DNA of 57,686 nt, from contig CAKSCV010000018.1 of assembly GCA_934444645.1 (NCBI GenBank), positions 1 through 57,686 on the forward strand, in the 5' to 3' direction. This stretch comes from an uncultured Eubacteriales bacterium. GTDB taxonomy: Bacteria > Bacillota > Clostridia > Oscillospirales > CAG-382. This document shows positions 15,476 through 24,034 of the stretch, piece by piece. Each line of letters begins with the position of its first letter. The first letter of the stretch is position 1. The position numbers were made by a program, and so were the translations under genes. Under the pieces are notes generated by a model that searched no databases, was not told the DNA's origin, and saw nothing but the letters and a program-made list of their open reading frames with translations.

Positions 15476-16789
15476 TTAACCGAATAACAAGCCGTTGACG
15501 ACGCTTTCCAAATACTCCTGTCTGCCGCTTTGCAGCTTCACTTCATCCAAGGCAAGCGCATAGCGCGACAGCTCCTCAAGATCGGTGGAGCCGGACAGAA
15601 TCTTTGCGCCGATTCCGCTGTGATACGAAGCATACCGTTCTTTCACGAATTCGTCGATACGGCCATCTGCGATAATTTTGCACGCGTTTCGTAAACCAAG
15701 CGCAAACGCGTCCATGCCGGCAATATGGGCAAGGAAAATATCCTCCGGCGTATTGGACGGACGTCTGGTCTTGGCGGCAAAATTCAAGCCGCCGTTTGTA
15801 AAGCCGCCTGCGCGCAGAATTTCAAGCATGGCAAGCGTGGTGCTGTACACATCGGTTGGGAAATTATCGGTATCCCAGCCTAAATTCGGGTCGCCTTGGT
15901 TAGCGTCCACCGAGCCGAACACGCCGTTTATGCGGCAAACGCACAGTTCATGCTCAAAGGTATGTCCGGCAAGGGTTGCATGATTGGCTTCAATGTTGAG
16001 CTTAAAATCCTTTTCAAGACCGTATTTGCGCAAGAAAGCAAGCACTGTGGCGGCGTCGAAATCGTATTGATGTTTGGTCGGCTCTTTGGGCTTTGGTTCG
16101 ATATAGAAATCGCCGTCATAGCCTTTGGCACGTGCATACAAGACCGCCATTTTCAAGAAGCGTGCGTAGTTATCCTGCTCAAGCGCCATATCGGTATTCA
16201 AAAGTGTTTCATAGCCCTCGCGGCCGCCCCAGAATACATAGCCCTTTCCGCCAAGCTCGATGGTGATATCGATGGCTTTTTTAACTTGCGCTGCCGTACA
16301 GGCGAACGCCTCCGCCGAACAAGAGGTAGCGGCGCCATGCATATATTTCGGCGAAGCAAAGCAATTGGCCGTGCCCCAAAGCAGCTTAATGCTGTATGTT
16401 TGCATTTGTTCTTTGATAAGCGGCACAATGCAATCAAGATTTTTCTGAAATTCTGCAAGATTTTTGCCTTCGGGCGCAATATCCCGGTCATGAAAGCAAA
16501 AATATTCGATGCCGAGCTTATCCATCAGTTCAAAGGCCGCATAAACCTTTTTCTTAGCAAGCGCAAGCGGGTCGCTCTCACCAAAGCTTTTATCGGTCGT
16601 GCCGACACCGAACATATCCGTGCCGTCTGCGACCAATGTGTGCCAATACGCCATGGAGAATTTCAAATGTTCGCTCATCTTTTTCCCGGCAATGACCTCA
16701 TCCTTGTTGTAAAACTGAAAGGCAAACGGATTTTTGGAATCCGGCCCTTCATAAGCGATCTTTCCGATGTCAAATATCTGCCCTGTCAT
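15476..16789 (-). CDS. xylA: Xylose isomerase
   Basis: It converts D-xylose to D-xylulose with two divalent metals in a TIM barrel. The 437 residues correspond to the longer class II enzyme. Visible are the catalytic histidine stretch FCFHDRDIAPEG, FWGGREGYETLLNTD, the metal ligands in YIEPKPKEPTKHQ and NIEANHATLAGHTFEHEL, and DANQGDPNLGWDTDNFP. An AAAAGGAG site precedes the ATG. The gene is divergent from an AraC-type regulator, which is therefore the likely xylose-responsive activator. No xylose transporter gene lies in the window. Confidence 0.97.
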   Translation of the reverse strand: MTGQIFDIGKIAYEGPDSKNPFAFQFYNKDEVIAGKKMSEHLKFSMAYWHTLVADGTDMFGVGTTDKSFGESDPLALAKKKVYAAFELMDKLGIEYFCFHDRDIAPEGKNLAEFQKNLDCIVPLIKEQMQTYSIKLLWGTANCFASPKYMHGAATSCSAEAFACTAAQVKKAIDITIELGGKGYVFWGGREGYETLLNTDMALEQDNYARFLKMAVLYARAKGYDGDFYIEPKPKEPTKHQYDFDAATVLAFLRKYGLEKDFKLNIEANHATLAGHTFEHELCVCRINGVFGSVDANQGDPNLGWDTDNFPTDVYSTTLAMLEILRAGGFTNGGLNFAAKTRRPSNTPEDIFLAHIAGMDAFALGLRNACKIIADGRIDEFVKERYASYHSGIGAKILSGSTDLEELSRYALALDEVKLQSGRQEYLESVVNGLLFG

Positions 16790-16816
16790 AGAAAAAGCTC
16801 CTTTTCGTTTTTTACC

Positions 16817-16845
16817 ATACTAACATACTCCAAAGCCGCTTTCAA
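16817..16845 (-). promoter_or_regulatory. Promoter of xylAB
   Basis: Reading leftward, TTGAAA (16845-16840), a 17-bp spacer and TAGTAT (16822-16817) form a moderate sigma-A promoter 28 bp before the xylA start. The -10 is imperfect, as is common for activator-dependent promoters. Confidence 0.75.
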
Positions 16846-16852
16846 TGCAATT

Positions 16853-16884
16853 ATTGCTTTTTTTGTTACAGATATTGCTTTTTC
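16853..16884. promoter_or_regulatory. Direct repeats, candidate AraC-type operator
   Basis: ATTGCTTTTT occurs at 16853 and again at 16874, exactly 21 bp apart (two helical turns), just upstream of the xylA -35. Such spacing suits an AraC-family dimer bound as direct half-sites. The second copy overlaps the -35 of the divergent regulator gene, which would allow autorepression. Confidence 0.6.
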
Positions 16885-16903
16885 AAACAAAATGCTGTAT
16901 ACT
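16875..16903 (+). promoter_or_regulatory. Promoter of the AraC-type regulator
   Basis: TTGCTT (16875-16880), a 17-bp spacer and TATACT (16898-16903) lie 33 bp before the regulator ATG. Confidence 0.7.
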
Positions 16904-16935
16904 GTTTGGAGGTAACAAAAGGAGAGAGCCGCCGT

Positions 16936-17757
16936 ATGCGAGACGTTTTTTTCGAGAGTGACCATGCCGCCAAGATCAATTACCCCTATACCGATTTTGA
17001 ATGGCGCAACATCCAATTCTATTCCCATTTTCACGAGGAAATCGAGCTTGCCGCCGTTGTTTCCGGAAGCGTTTCCGTGACCGGCGATGAACGCGCGCTT
17101 TTGGCTAAGACCGGTGATATCTGTGTTTTCATGCCGGGTGAGATACATAGTCTCACCTCGGACGCTGAGAATCATCTGTATATTTTCAAAATCTGCTGCC
17201 AGTCGGCAAAAGAAAACATCGATTTGGCGGCATTCCGCATAAAGCCGGATATTTTAACGCCGGAGCATCCCTTGAACGCGGCGCTGTGGGCAGATATCCG
17301 GCGCATAAAGACCGCAAGCGAGCGAAAAAGTCCCGGCTATTCGTATCTTGTCAACGCGACCGCCAATGAAATGCTTTATAAAATCGTTTCCGGCGGCGTT
17401 TTATACAAATTAGACCGGCAAAAACGGCAGAAAAACATCAGTGCCATTTCCATTCTGACAAAAAGCAGCGAGTACATCCGGGCGCATTACGCCGAGCCGA
17501 CGCTGCTTGCGGAAGCCGCCGGTTACTGTGGTTTTTCGAAATACTACTTTGCGCACTATTTCAAGGAGATCACCGGGCTGACATTTTACGAGTATCTCAC
17601 CGGCTATCGGATGCAGATGGCAGTTGCGGCTTTGCAGAATTCCGAGACCGGCATTTCCGAAATTGCTTTGAACTGCGGCTTTTCCAACGTCCGCTCCTTT
17701 AACCGCGTCTTTAAGGCCGCTTTCGGAACGACGCCGTCCAAGTATCGGAAAAACTAA
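16936..17757 (+). CDS. AraC-family regulator, probably of xylose genes
   Basis: The 273-residue protein has an N-terminal cupin sensor (HFHEEIELAAVVSG and DICVFMPGEIHSL, about residues 30-80). A C-terminal pair of helix-turn-helix motifs follows (LLAEAAGYCGFSKYYFAHYF and ISEIALNCGFSNVRSFNRVF, ending FGTTPSKYRK). The ATG at 16936 with GGAGAG upstream is preferred over a TTG at 16906 in the same frame. Divergent placement and the 21-bp-spaced repeats between the genes make it the likely activator of xylAB. The ligand is inferred from context only. Confidence 0.88.
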   Translation: MRDVFFESDHAAKINYPYTDFEWRNIQFYSHFHEEIELAAVVSGSVSVTGDERALLAKTGDICVFMPGEIHSLTSDAENHLYIFKICCQSAKENIDLAAFRIKPDILTPEHPLNAALWADIRRIKTASERKSPGYSYLVNATANEMLYKIVSGGVLYKLDRQKRQKNISAISILTKSSEYIRAHYAEPTLLAEAAGYCGFSKYYFAHYFKEITGLTFYEYLTGYRMQMAVAALQNSETGISEIALNCGFSNVRSFNRVFKAAFGTTPSKYRKN

Positions 17758-17761
17758 CATT

Positions 17762-17798
17762 AAAGCGTGCCGCAAACCTTCGTTTTACGGCACGCTTT
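17762..17798. terminator. Bidirectional terminator
   Basis: AAAGCGTGCCG (17762-17772) pairs with CGGCACGCTTT (17788-17798) between two converging genes. Almost the same stem sequence recurs at 47444-47472. Confidence 0.8.
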
Positions 17799-17836
17799 GC
17801 GGTGTAAAATAGCTCTTTACACCGTTTTTTCTGTTT

Positions 17837-18862
17837 TTACGCGTTAAGTGCCTCTGCAAACTTCTGTTTAAGCGCTTTCTCATCCGCCATTTCGCTTGTG
17901 CTCCATGAGCCGTTCGGCGCAAGAACCGTCGCATACCGAACGCCGTCCGCGTCCTTTGCGGTGAGCGTCACGCTCTTATACACAAAGCTGTCCGACAGCG
18001 CGAAAAAGCGTTTCATCTGCTCTGTTGCCACGTCGAAATCCGCCTTATCCAAAATGTTTCCGGAAAGCTCAAGCAGGTATTCCATATCGCCCTTGACCGA
18101 ATCAAACGGCGTTTCCGGCGATAAGATCCGACCGTCGTTTTCGAGAAAGACCGCCGCGCTTTCGCGCCCCAAGGTGGTCTGCGCTTCAAAGTAATCCTTG
18201 GCTTTTTCGTATATCGCCGACCGGCAGAACGCGTCATAATCGTCGCGCGCCGGAACGCTCATGTAATAGCGCGTGCCTTTTTCGCCGGCGTCAAAGGTGA
18301 TTTCGGTCAAATAGAGGCGCGAAAACAGGTCGAAATGCGTTGCGTGCGTCGTAACGATGCCGTCGTACCGTTCTTTGGCGGTCTCCTTGGCGCGGTTTTG
18401 CGCCATAAGCGCACTTACCGGATTTCCGAAAGCGGCAAGGTAGGCGGACAGGCAAAAGAGTGTCGCGGCAATGCCGACAAGAAGGCTCTTTTTTTTCACT
18501 GCCGCGCGGCCCTTGCGATAGGTGAGAAACGCACGCTTGGCAAGCAGCGCAAACACGCTTTGGAACACACAGGCGATTCCCGCAAAAACTGCCCGTTTCG
18601 GCGAAAAGCCAAATAGGCTTGTGACCACGCACGGCATGACGCCCATCAGCGCGTAGAGCTCCCATTTTTCCCGGCAAAACACGCTTGCCGCAAGCGCCAG
18701 CACGGCTGCTGCCGGCAGTGTCGAGAAGATGCCGGATGTCGGCAGATAACACAAAGCCGTGATATAGGAAGCGACGCCTGCGGCAAGCAGACCGACAAAG
18801 GGAGGGTACGCGCGTTTTACCGGCTTTTGGCAGGGCTTTTGACGGTTTTGTTTTTCATTCAT
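17837..18862 (-). CDS. Membrane protein of unknown function, 341 residues
   Basis: I do not recognise the family. After a short basic N-terminus there are about five hydrophobic segments (roughly residues 20-42, 46-64, 68-88, 91-113 and 125-145). A soluble domain of about 190 residues follows, probably outside the membrane, with no cysteine pairs or catalytic motif that I can identify. GGAGG lies 8 bp before the ATG. The gene is 27 bp downstream of a second small membrane protein gene on the same strand, so the pair is probably one operon. Confidence 0.75.
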   Translation of the reverse strand: MNEKQNRQKPCQKPVKRAYPPFVGLLAAGVASYITALCYLPTSGIFSTLPAAAVLALAASVFCREKWELYALMGVMPCVVTSLFGFSPKRAVFAGIACVFQSVFALLAKRAFLTYRKGRAAVKKKSLLVGIAATLFCLSAYLAAFGNPVSALMAQNRAKETAKERYDGIVTTHATHFDLFSRLYLTEITFDAGEKGTRYYMSVPARDDYDAFCRSAIYEKAKDYFEAQTTLGRESAAVFLENDGRILSPETPFDSVKGDMEYLLELSGNILDKADFDVATEQMKRFFALSDSFVYKSVTLTAKDADGVRYATVLAPNGSWSTSEMADEKALKQKFAEALNA

Positions 18863-18889
18863 TGTATAAACCTCCGTTACGGATTTCGT

Positions 18890-19168
18890 TTAGGCAGTTT
18901 CCATGTCCGCAAGACCGCTGCTGCGGCAGACCGGCGTCTGCTGCTTTTGATGAGCGGCTGTTTTCTGCTGCCGGGTGCGGCACGCGGACTTTCTGAAAGC
19001 GCGAAGCTTGATTTTACTTGTATAAATGCGTTCCGATGCGAACAACAGTGTGATGCCGATCGCTTCGCACAATACCGTCACGCCAAGTGACGTTGTGTCA
19101 GCGCCTCCTGCCGCACCGACTGTTAATAGAAAGCCGAAAGCACCGAGACATACAGCGATTTTTTTCAT
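18890..19168 (-). CDS. Small membrane protein, 92 residues
   Basis: Two hydrophobic segments (about residues 3-20 and 26-44) are followed by a basic, probably cytoplasmic tail rich in Lys, Arg and Gln. There is no recognisable family. An AAAGGATGG ribosome site precedes the ATG by 7 bp. It sits first in a probable two-gene operon with the 341-residue membrane protein. The strong ribosome site and position make it likely to be real despite its size. Confidence 0.6.
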   Translation of the reverse strand: MKKIAVCLGAFGFLLTVGAAGGADTTSLGVTVLCEAIGITLLFASERIYTSKIKLRAFRKSACRTRQQKTAAHQKQQTPVCRSSGLADMETA

Positions 19169-19275
19169 ATTGATCCATCCTTTCCGTTTCCGTTACACAG
19201 ATTTCCTTGGGAAGTATCTGTAGTATACCGGATAGGATGTCCGATAAACAGGACTTTGACGATTTTTGCCGAAAA

Positions 19276-20118
19276 TTATCGAATGTTTGTTTTGTTTTTC
19301 GCTCGTTCGCGAATCATTTGCTTGGGCGAAACACCGAACTGTGCCTTGAACACCTTGGAAAAATACAGCGGATCGGTATAGCCGCAGGCGTGCGCGATCT
19401 GCCCGACCACCTGACAGCCGTCGCCGATGAGAGAAGCGGCATATTCCAGCCGCAGACGCGCAAGGTACGCCGACAGCCGAATGGCGGCGGTTTTGTGAAA
19501 CTGTGTGGCAATGTAGCTGGGCGAATAGCCGAAGGTTTCCGCGATTTTTCCGGAAGACAGTGAGGGGTCGCGGAAATTCTCGTCGATGTATTTTTTGATT
19601 TCGAGCATGGCGTCGCGGTCGGCATCGGGCGGATTTTCGGTTTCGGATGCAACCGGAAGCAGCGACAGCGTGTGATAGAACACCGCGCTTGCGGCAAGAT
19701 CGGTCGTGCCGTAGCGGCAGGAATCGAGCGTACTCTTCCAAAAAGCGGAAATATCGGTGTGCGCGGCAAGACCGTGAAAAAGCGGCTTTTCAAGCGTCAG
19801 TCCGACGCGCTCCAAAAGAGTTGCGGCGCGCGTGCCGGAAAAGGTCACATACATGAATTCGAGACCGTCTGTGTTGATGAGCGTGTATTTTTTCGCCTGA
19901 AACGCGCAGAAAACATCGCCCTCGGCGATATCGTAGGTATGCTCCGCAACCGTAAACGTGCCGCGGCCGGCTGTCACAAGATGTAAGATAAAGGCCGCCG
20001 TCAACTGCGGCGCGGTTTCCTGCCAACGCTTCTCATGAACAAAGTTGAGCATGACCAGCTCATTGTGCGCACTTCCGGTGGACACGAACCGACAGATATT
20101 TTCGTTTAGCAACCGCAT
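19276..20118 (-). CDS. AraC-family regulator
   Basis: It has an N-terminal cupin-like sensor (HLVTAGRGTFTVAEHTYDI, GDVFCAF) and a C-terminal double helix-turn-helix (LSSGKIAETFGYSPSYIATQ and VGQIAHACGYTDPLYFSKVF, then FGVSPKQMI). The start is uncertain: the frame is open to an ATG at 20190, but sensor homology begins soon after the ATG at 20118 (280 residues), which is used here. It is divergent from the Gfo/Idh dehydrogenase-transporter operon and probably controls it. The inducer cannot be told from the sequence. Confidence 0.85.
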   Translation of the reverse strand: MRLLNENICRFVSTGSAHNELVMLNFVHEKRWQETAPQLTAAFILHLVTAGRGTFTVAEHTYDIAEGDVFCAFQAKKYTLINTDGLEFMYVTFSGTRAATLLERVGLTLEKPLFHGLAAHTDISAFWKSTLDSCRYGTTDLAASAVFYHTLSLLPVASETENPPDADRDAMLEIKKYIDENFRDPSLSSGKIAETFGYSPSYIATQFHKTAAIRLSAYLARLRLEYAASLIGDGCQVVGQIAHACGYTDPLYFSKVFKAQFGVSPKQMIRERAKNKTNIR

Positions 20119-20230
20119 CCCTCGCTTTCCCGTAGCAACAGTATACTGCCAAAACACATACTTTGCAAGAGGAAACATAAAATTTTCCATAAATATCGGG
20201 AATTTTTCTATTTTATTTTGCCGTTTTGCG

Positions 20231-20239
20231 TGCTACAAT
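20231..20239 (+). promoter_or_regulatory. Extended -10 promoter of the Gfo/Idh operon
   Basis: TGCTACAAT (TG at 20231, -10 TACAAT 20234-20239) is an extended -10 element in the 191-bp divergent region. No good -35 is seen at 17 bp, which fits activation by the adjacent AraC protein. Confidence 0.55.
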
Positions 20240-20309
20240 GAAAACACACAGTAAGGCGTGTAAAAATGAAACAAGATCATTTCGACACAATCGAGAAAGA
20301 GGGATATTT

Positions 20310-21590
20310 ATGGCAGAAACCAAGAAAGTAAAAGTCGGCGTTGTCGGCGTCGGCCGCGGCACCAGCATGATGCGTTATTGCGAATGCTCCGGAAATGCCG
20401 AGATCGTTGCGATCTGTGACAACTGGGAACAGGGCTTGAAGGATAAGCTTGCTGAGCTGAACGACAAGAATATCACGGGCTACACAAGCTACGATGAATT
20501 TTTGAAGCATGATATGGACGTGGTGGTGCTTGCCAACTTTGCCACCGAGCACGCGCCGTTTGCCATCAAGGCCATGAACGCGGGCAAGCATGTGATTTCC
20601 GAGGTTCTGCCGTGCCAGACGCTAAAGGAAGCGGTGGAACTCATCGAAACGGTCGAACGCACCGGAAAGGAGTATATGTATCTCGAAAACTATTGCTTCA
20701 TGCCGGGACCGTTTGAAATGCGCAAGCGCTATAAGGCCGGTGAGATCGGCGAAGTGGAATACGCCGAGGGCGAATACATCCACAACTGCGAATGCGAGTG
20801 GTTCTCCCTCACGCAGGGCAATCCCGAGCATTGGCGCAACAATATGTATTCCACGTTTTATTGCACGCATTCCATCGGCCCGATGATCCATATCACGGGA
20901 CTTCGTCCGGTCAAGGTATCCGGCTTTGAAGTGCCGTACAGTCCGCGCGCCTGCCGCATGGGCAAAAAGAGCAGCGTTTGCGGCATCGAAATGATCACGC
21001 TTGAAAACGGTGCGATCTGCCGCAGCGTTCACGGCGGTCTCAACAGCCATTCCATCTGGTTTTCCGTCTACGGTCAGAAAGGCTCAATGGAATCGACGCG
21101 CGAGGTGGAGAATAACGGTGGTGTAGAGGGCTTCCACATCCGCGCACACCAAACCGACGGCGAATACAGCAAGGAGGGCTTTACGGCAGCAGATTATATG
21201 CCCAAGCACGAGCTTTCCGAGCAGGCGGCTGTTTTCGGCCACGGCGGCAGTGACTATTATTCGATGTATTTCTGCATGGAAAAGCTGCTTGGCCGCGATC
21301 ATGGCGAAACCATCGATGTTTTTGAAGCACTCGATATGTTTCTTCCGGGAATGTTTGCCTACCGCAGCATCCTTGGCGGCGGCATCCCGATGGATATTCC
21401 GAATCTCCGCAACAAGGAGGAACGCGAAAAGTGGCGTAATGACACAACCTGCACCGATCCGAAGGTTGCCGGCGAAATGCTCATTCCGTGCTATCATGAG
21501 GGCAATCCGACCGTGCCGAAGGAGATCTATGAGAACCAGCAGCGCGCTTGGAAAGCCAATACGCACAGCGGTGCTTATTGGAAAAAATAA
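20310..21590 (+). CDS. Gfo/Idh/MocA-family dehydrogenase
   Basis: This is an NAD(P)-dependent oxidoreductase of the glucose-fructose oxidoreductase/inositol dehydrogenase superfamily, 426 residues. The Rossmann motif GVVGVGRGTSM is at the N-terminus, ATEHAPFAIKAMNAGKHV (about residue 86) is the typical loop, and the family's EKP-like position reads SEVLPCQ. A C-terminal beta-sheet substrate domain follows. The ATG at 20310 is preferred over an upstream in-frame one because GAGGG lies before it. Only 3 bp separate it from the DMT transporter, which suggests uptake and oxidation of a common sugar or sugar acid; the substrate is unknown. Confidence 0.88.
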   Translation: MAETKKVKVGVVGVGRGTSMMRYCECSGNAEIVAICDNWEQGLKDKLAELNDKNITGYTSYDEFLKHDMDVVVLANFATEHAPFAIKAMNAGKHVISEVLPCQTLKEAVELIETVERTGKEYMYLENYCFMPGPFEMRKRYKAGEIGEVEYAEGEYIHNCECEWFSLTQGNPEHWRNNMYSTFYCTHSIGPMIHITGLRPVKVSGFEVPYSPRACRMGKKSSVCGIEMITLENGAICRSVHGGLNSHSIWFSVYGQKGSMESTREVENNGGVEGFHIRAHQTDGEYSKEGFTAADYMPKHELSEQAAVFGHGGSDYYSMYFCMEKLLGRDHGETIDVFEALDMFLPGMFAYRSILGGGIPMDIPNLRNKEEREKWRNDTTCTDPKVAGEMLIPCYHEGNPTVPKEIYENQQRAWKANTHSGAYWKK

Positions 21591-21593
21591 CGC

Positions 21594-22460
21594 ATGGATT
21601 ACCTGCTTTTAATCGTTTCCTCCGCGCTGTTCGGCGGTATGTTTGTGTTTCAGCAGATGTACACCCGGTCGGAGGGATCGCTCTTGCGAGCGACGCTTGT
21701 TTTCGGTTTGCTTACCGGGCTTATGCGGTTTCCGCTTGCATTTGTGCTGTATGGGACGAACTACACGTTTCGTTTCACCGGCGTCATGCTTGCGATATTG
21801 TATGCGGCTGTCGGAATCGGCACGACGTTATTCAGTGCCAAAGCGTTCGGCGTGACCAACATGGCATTATATTCGGTGTTCATGATGCTTGGCGGTATGC
21901 TGTTGCCGTTTGCGGCGGGACTTATTTTCTACGGTGAGCTGCTGACGGTCGGCAAGGCGGTCGGGTGCCTTCTTGTCGCGGCGGCGGTCGCCTTGGGCAC
22001 GGAGTTTACCGGTGATAAGAAAAACAGTGCCAAGGGTCTGTTCTATTGCTTTGGCGTGTTCATCATGAACGGCTTGTGCGGCGTGTTTGCCAAAGTCAAC
22101 CAAAGCGCGGCAAATGGCCTTGACAGCGGCTCGTTTTTCCTTGCGGCGGCGATTACGACCGTTTTATGCAATGCGGTGTTTATTGCCGTGTTGTCCGTCG
22201 GAAGCAGGGAAAAGCTGCTTAAGAACCCGAAAAAGGCAGTTGCCGCGTCGGTTTTCTATGGACTTGCGTCGGGCGGCGGAAACCTGCTATTACTCATTGC
22301 GCTCGAATCGCTTCCGGCGTCGGTGCAATATCCGCTTGTGACCGGCACGACCATGGCATTTTCGGCGTTCTTTGGTCTTTGCCGCAAGGAAAAGCTGACA
22401 AAACGGATGGCTTTGTCGGTGGGACTTGCGCTTGTCGCGTCGGTTGTGGTGGTGTTTTAG
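21594..22460 (+). CDS. DMT/EamA-type membrane transporter
   Basis: This 288-residue integral membrane protein has about ten hydrophobic segments arranged as two similar halves, the pattern of the drug/metabolite transporter superfamily. The C-terminal half has SLPASVQYPLVTGTTMAFSAF, which resembles the EamA repeat. It begins 3 bp after the dehydrogenase stop, so the two are co-translated or at least co-transcribed. A strong hairpin follows at 22491. The transported compound is unknown and is inferred to be linked to the upstream dehydrogenase. Confidence 0.82.
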   Translation: MDYLLLIVSSALFGGMFVFQQMYTRSEGSLLRATLVFGLLTGLMRFPLAFVLYGTNYTFRFTGVMLAILYAAVGIGTTLFSAKAFGVTNMALYSVFMMLGGMLLPFAAGLIFYGELLTVGKAVGCLLVAAAVALGTEFTGDKKNSAKGLFYCFGVFIMNGLCGVFAKVNQSAANGLDSGSFFLAAAITTVLCNAVFIAVLSVGSREKLLKNPKKAVAASVFYGLASGGGNLLLLIALESLPASVQYPLVTGTTMAFSAFFGLCRKEKLTKRMALSVGLALVASVVVVF

Positions 22461-22490
22461 GCATCGAGCGTACTCAAAACTGTAAAATCG

Positions 22491-22535
22491 AAAGCTCCCG
22501 TAAACCGGTTTGAGAGTTTACGGGAGCTTTGTTTT
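22491..22535. terminator. Bidirectional terminator
   Basis: The perfect 15-bp stem AAAGCTCCCGTAAAC/GTTTACGGGAGCTTT (22491-22505 with 22516-22530) is followed by GTTTT. It lies between the converging transporter and DUF6179 genes. Confidence 0.9.
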
Positions 22536-22589
22536 GCAAAAGGCACGAATGATAGGCAGAGGGCGCCAGCCGCGTTCAAGGCGCATTTT

Positions 22590-23525
22590 TCAACATGCCA
22601 ATCTCACCTGTATCTTTATCGCCGCCATCAAATCAGGTTTACATAAATCAAAATACTGCTGCACAGTTTCCGGCGCGTTCAAGTCGTAAAGCAGCTTTAC
22701 AAACACGTTTTCGAGAAAAACCGTGTCGGATACAAAAGCGCGTGCAGCCGCAGCGTCCGTTTCGTCAAACGCGCAAAGCTCAGCCGGGTCTTTGCCAAGT
22801 GCCGCAAGAAGCACCGCCCGGCCAAACACCGGCTCAAACAGGTTCATGGGCGTTTCGGCATAGGCCGGAACGAGTTTTTCCAGAAAAACATGGACGTTTT
22901 TCGCCGGAAACAGCCGCAAAAAGTCATTTTCCGCCCGGATTCGCTGCAAATAGCTTTCGATAAACTCGATGCCGCAGACGCCCGGTCGTCCGAGACACGT
23001 CGGATAGTCGGCGGTGATATGCAGGATCTGACCGCCGAACAGCGGGTCATACAGCTTGAAAAAACCGGCGATGCCGTCGATGACGGTGGAACGGTAAAAC
23101 ACGTTCGGCGTGTCAAACAGTTGTTTACATAATTTTTTGTGCATAGCGCGGCAGATGAGTATTTTTCGTCCGATGAGCTTCTGCCCTTCGGCAAAAAGCG
23201 TCCGGATCTGCGTTCTTTTTAACTTCTTCAGTGCGTCCTCCGGCGTAAGTTCTACCTTTAATGCCATGCTCACTGAAAACATTGCCGATTCAAGCAGCTC
23301 TTCGGCGCGTTCGATGCGCAACGAGCTGCTCCCACCTTTTGAAGCGCGTGCCGCAAGCTCGCAAAGAAGCGCGTAAAGTCCGGTCTGCAAAGCATTTTTG
23401 TCGTTTGCGGAAAAAAGTCCGGCGCGTTCGGCACACGAAACGAGCGTTGCGGCATAGGCTTCTTCTCTTAGATCGGAAAAGGTGTCCGACGGATTTTCCG
23501 GAATTGGCTGCAAGGTATTGTTCAT
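22590..23525 (-). CDS. DUF6179-type protein
   Basis: The 311-residue soluble, helix-rich protein carries the stretch HITADYPTCLGRPGVCGIEF (about residues 174-193) that I associate with DUF6179, a Clostridia family without known function. Its ATG overlaps the stop of the DUF6323 gene by 4 nt, so the two are translationally coupled. The pairing itself supports the assignment, since these two families are usually neighbours. No catalytic motif, membrane segment or nucleic-acid-binding motif is apparent. It is last in a four-gene run that ends at the 22491 terminator. Confidence 0.75.
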   Translation of the reverse strand: MNNTLQPIPENPSDTFSDLREEAYAATLVSCAERAGLFSANDKNALQTGLYALLCELAARASKGGSSSLRIERAEELLESAMFSVSMALKVELTPEDALKKLKRTQIRTLFAEGQKLIGRKILICRAMHKKLCKQLFDTPNVFYRSTVIDGIAGFFKLYDPLFGGQILHITADYPTCLGRPGVCGIEFIESYLQRIRAENDFLRLFPAKNVHVFLEKLVPAYAETPMNLFEPVFGRAVLLAALGKDPAELCAFDETDAAAARAFVSDTVFLENVFVKLLYDLNAPETVQQYFDLCKPDLMAAIKIQVRLAC

Positions 23526-24019
23526 ACTTCCTCCTCCGGCGAAAAGTCGTCTGCGTGTTCCGCAAGGTACGAGCGCAGCGTGCCGCCGAGGTTCAAATGC
23601 CGCGCAAGGTCGGGCAACACTGTGCCGGACAGCTGTTCCGTCGAACCGCCGCAGACATGATCAAAGGCGTTTCGCATGAAAATTAGCAGCGTTTTGTCGG
23701 AAAGCACGTCGCTTGTTTCGTTTTTGAAGGCATAAAAGCACTCAAACAGCTCATGCAGCGTTTGCTCGTAATTGGCCGTATTTACGTACGGCGAATCGCA
23801 AAAGGCAAGCACCAGCTTTTCGGCCATGCCGCCGCCAAGCTCGATGCGGCCGGCTTTTTTCAACTCCGCACTTTGCGTTTCGGCAAGAGAAGCGGCCTGC
23901 GCTTCGGTAAGTGTCAGGCCGTATTGTGCTGTTTTTTCGTTTAAGGCAAGAAGTGCTTCGGCATTCTGCTTTTGGGCAAGTGAAGCAAACGTTTGTAACG
24001 ATAGGTCTGTTTTATCCAT
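23522..24019 (-). CDS. DUF6323-type protein
   Basis: The 165-residue protein has the family pattern I remember for DUF6323: LNEKTAQYGLTLTEAQAASL near the N-terminus, then LVLAFCDSPYVNTANYEQTL and FYAFKNETSD. Function is unknown. It starts 15 bp after the glycosidase-like gene and overlaps the DUF6179 gene. The tight coupling to DUF6179 suggests that the two act together, possibly as a complex. Confidence 0.75.
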   Translation of the reverse strand: MDKTDLSLQTFASLAQKQNAEALLALNEKTAQYGLTLTEAQAASLAETQSAELKKAGRIELGGGMAEKLVLAFCDSPYVNTANYEQTLHELFECFYAFKNETSDVLSDKTLLIFMRNAFDHVCGGSTEQLSGTVLPDLARHLNLGGTLRSYLAEHADDFSPEEEV

Positions 24020-24034
24020 AAAAACCTCGCAGTT

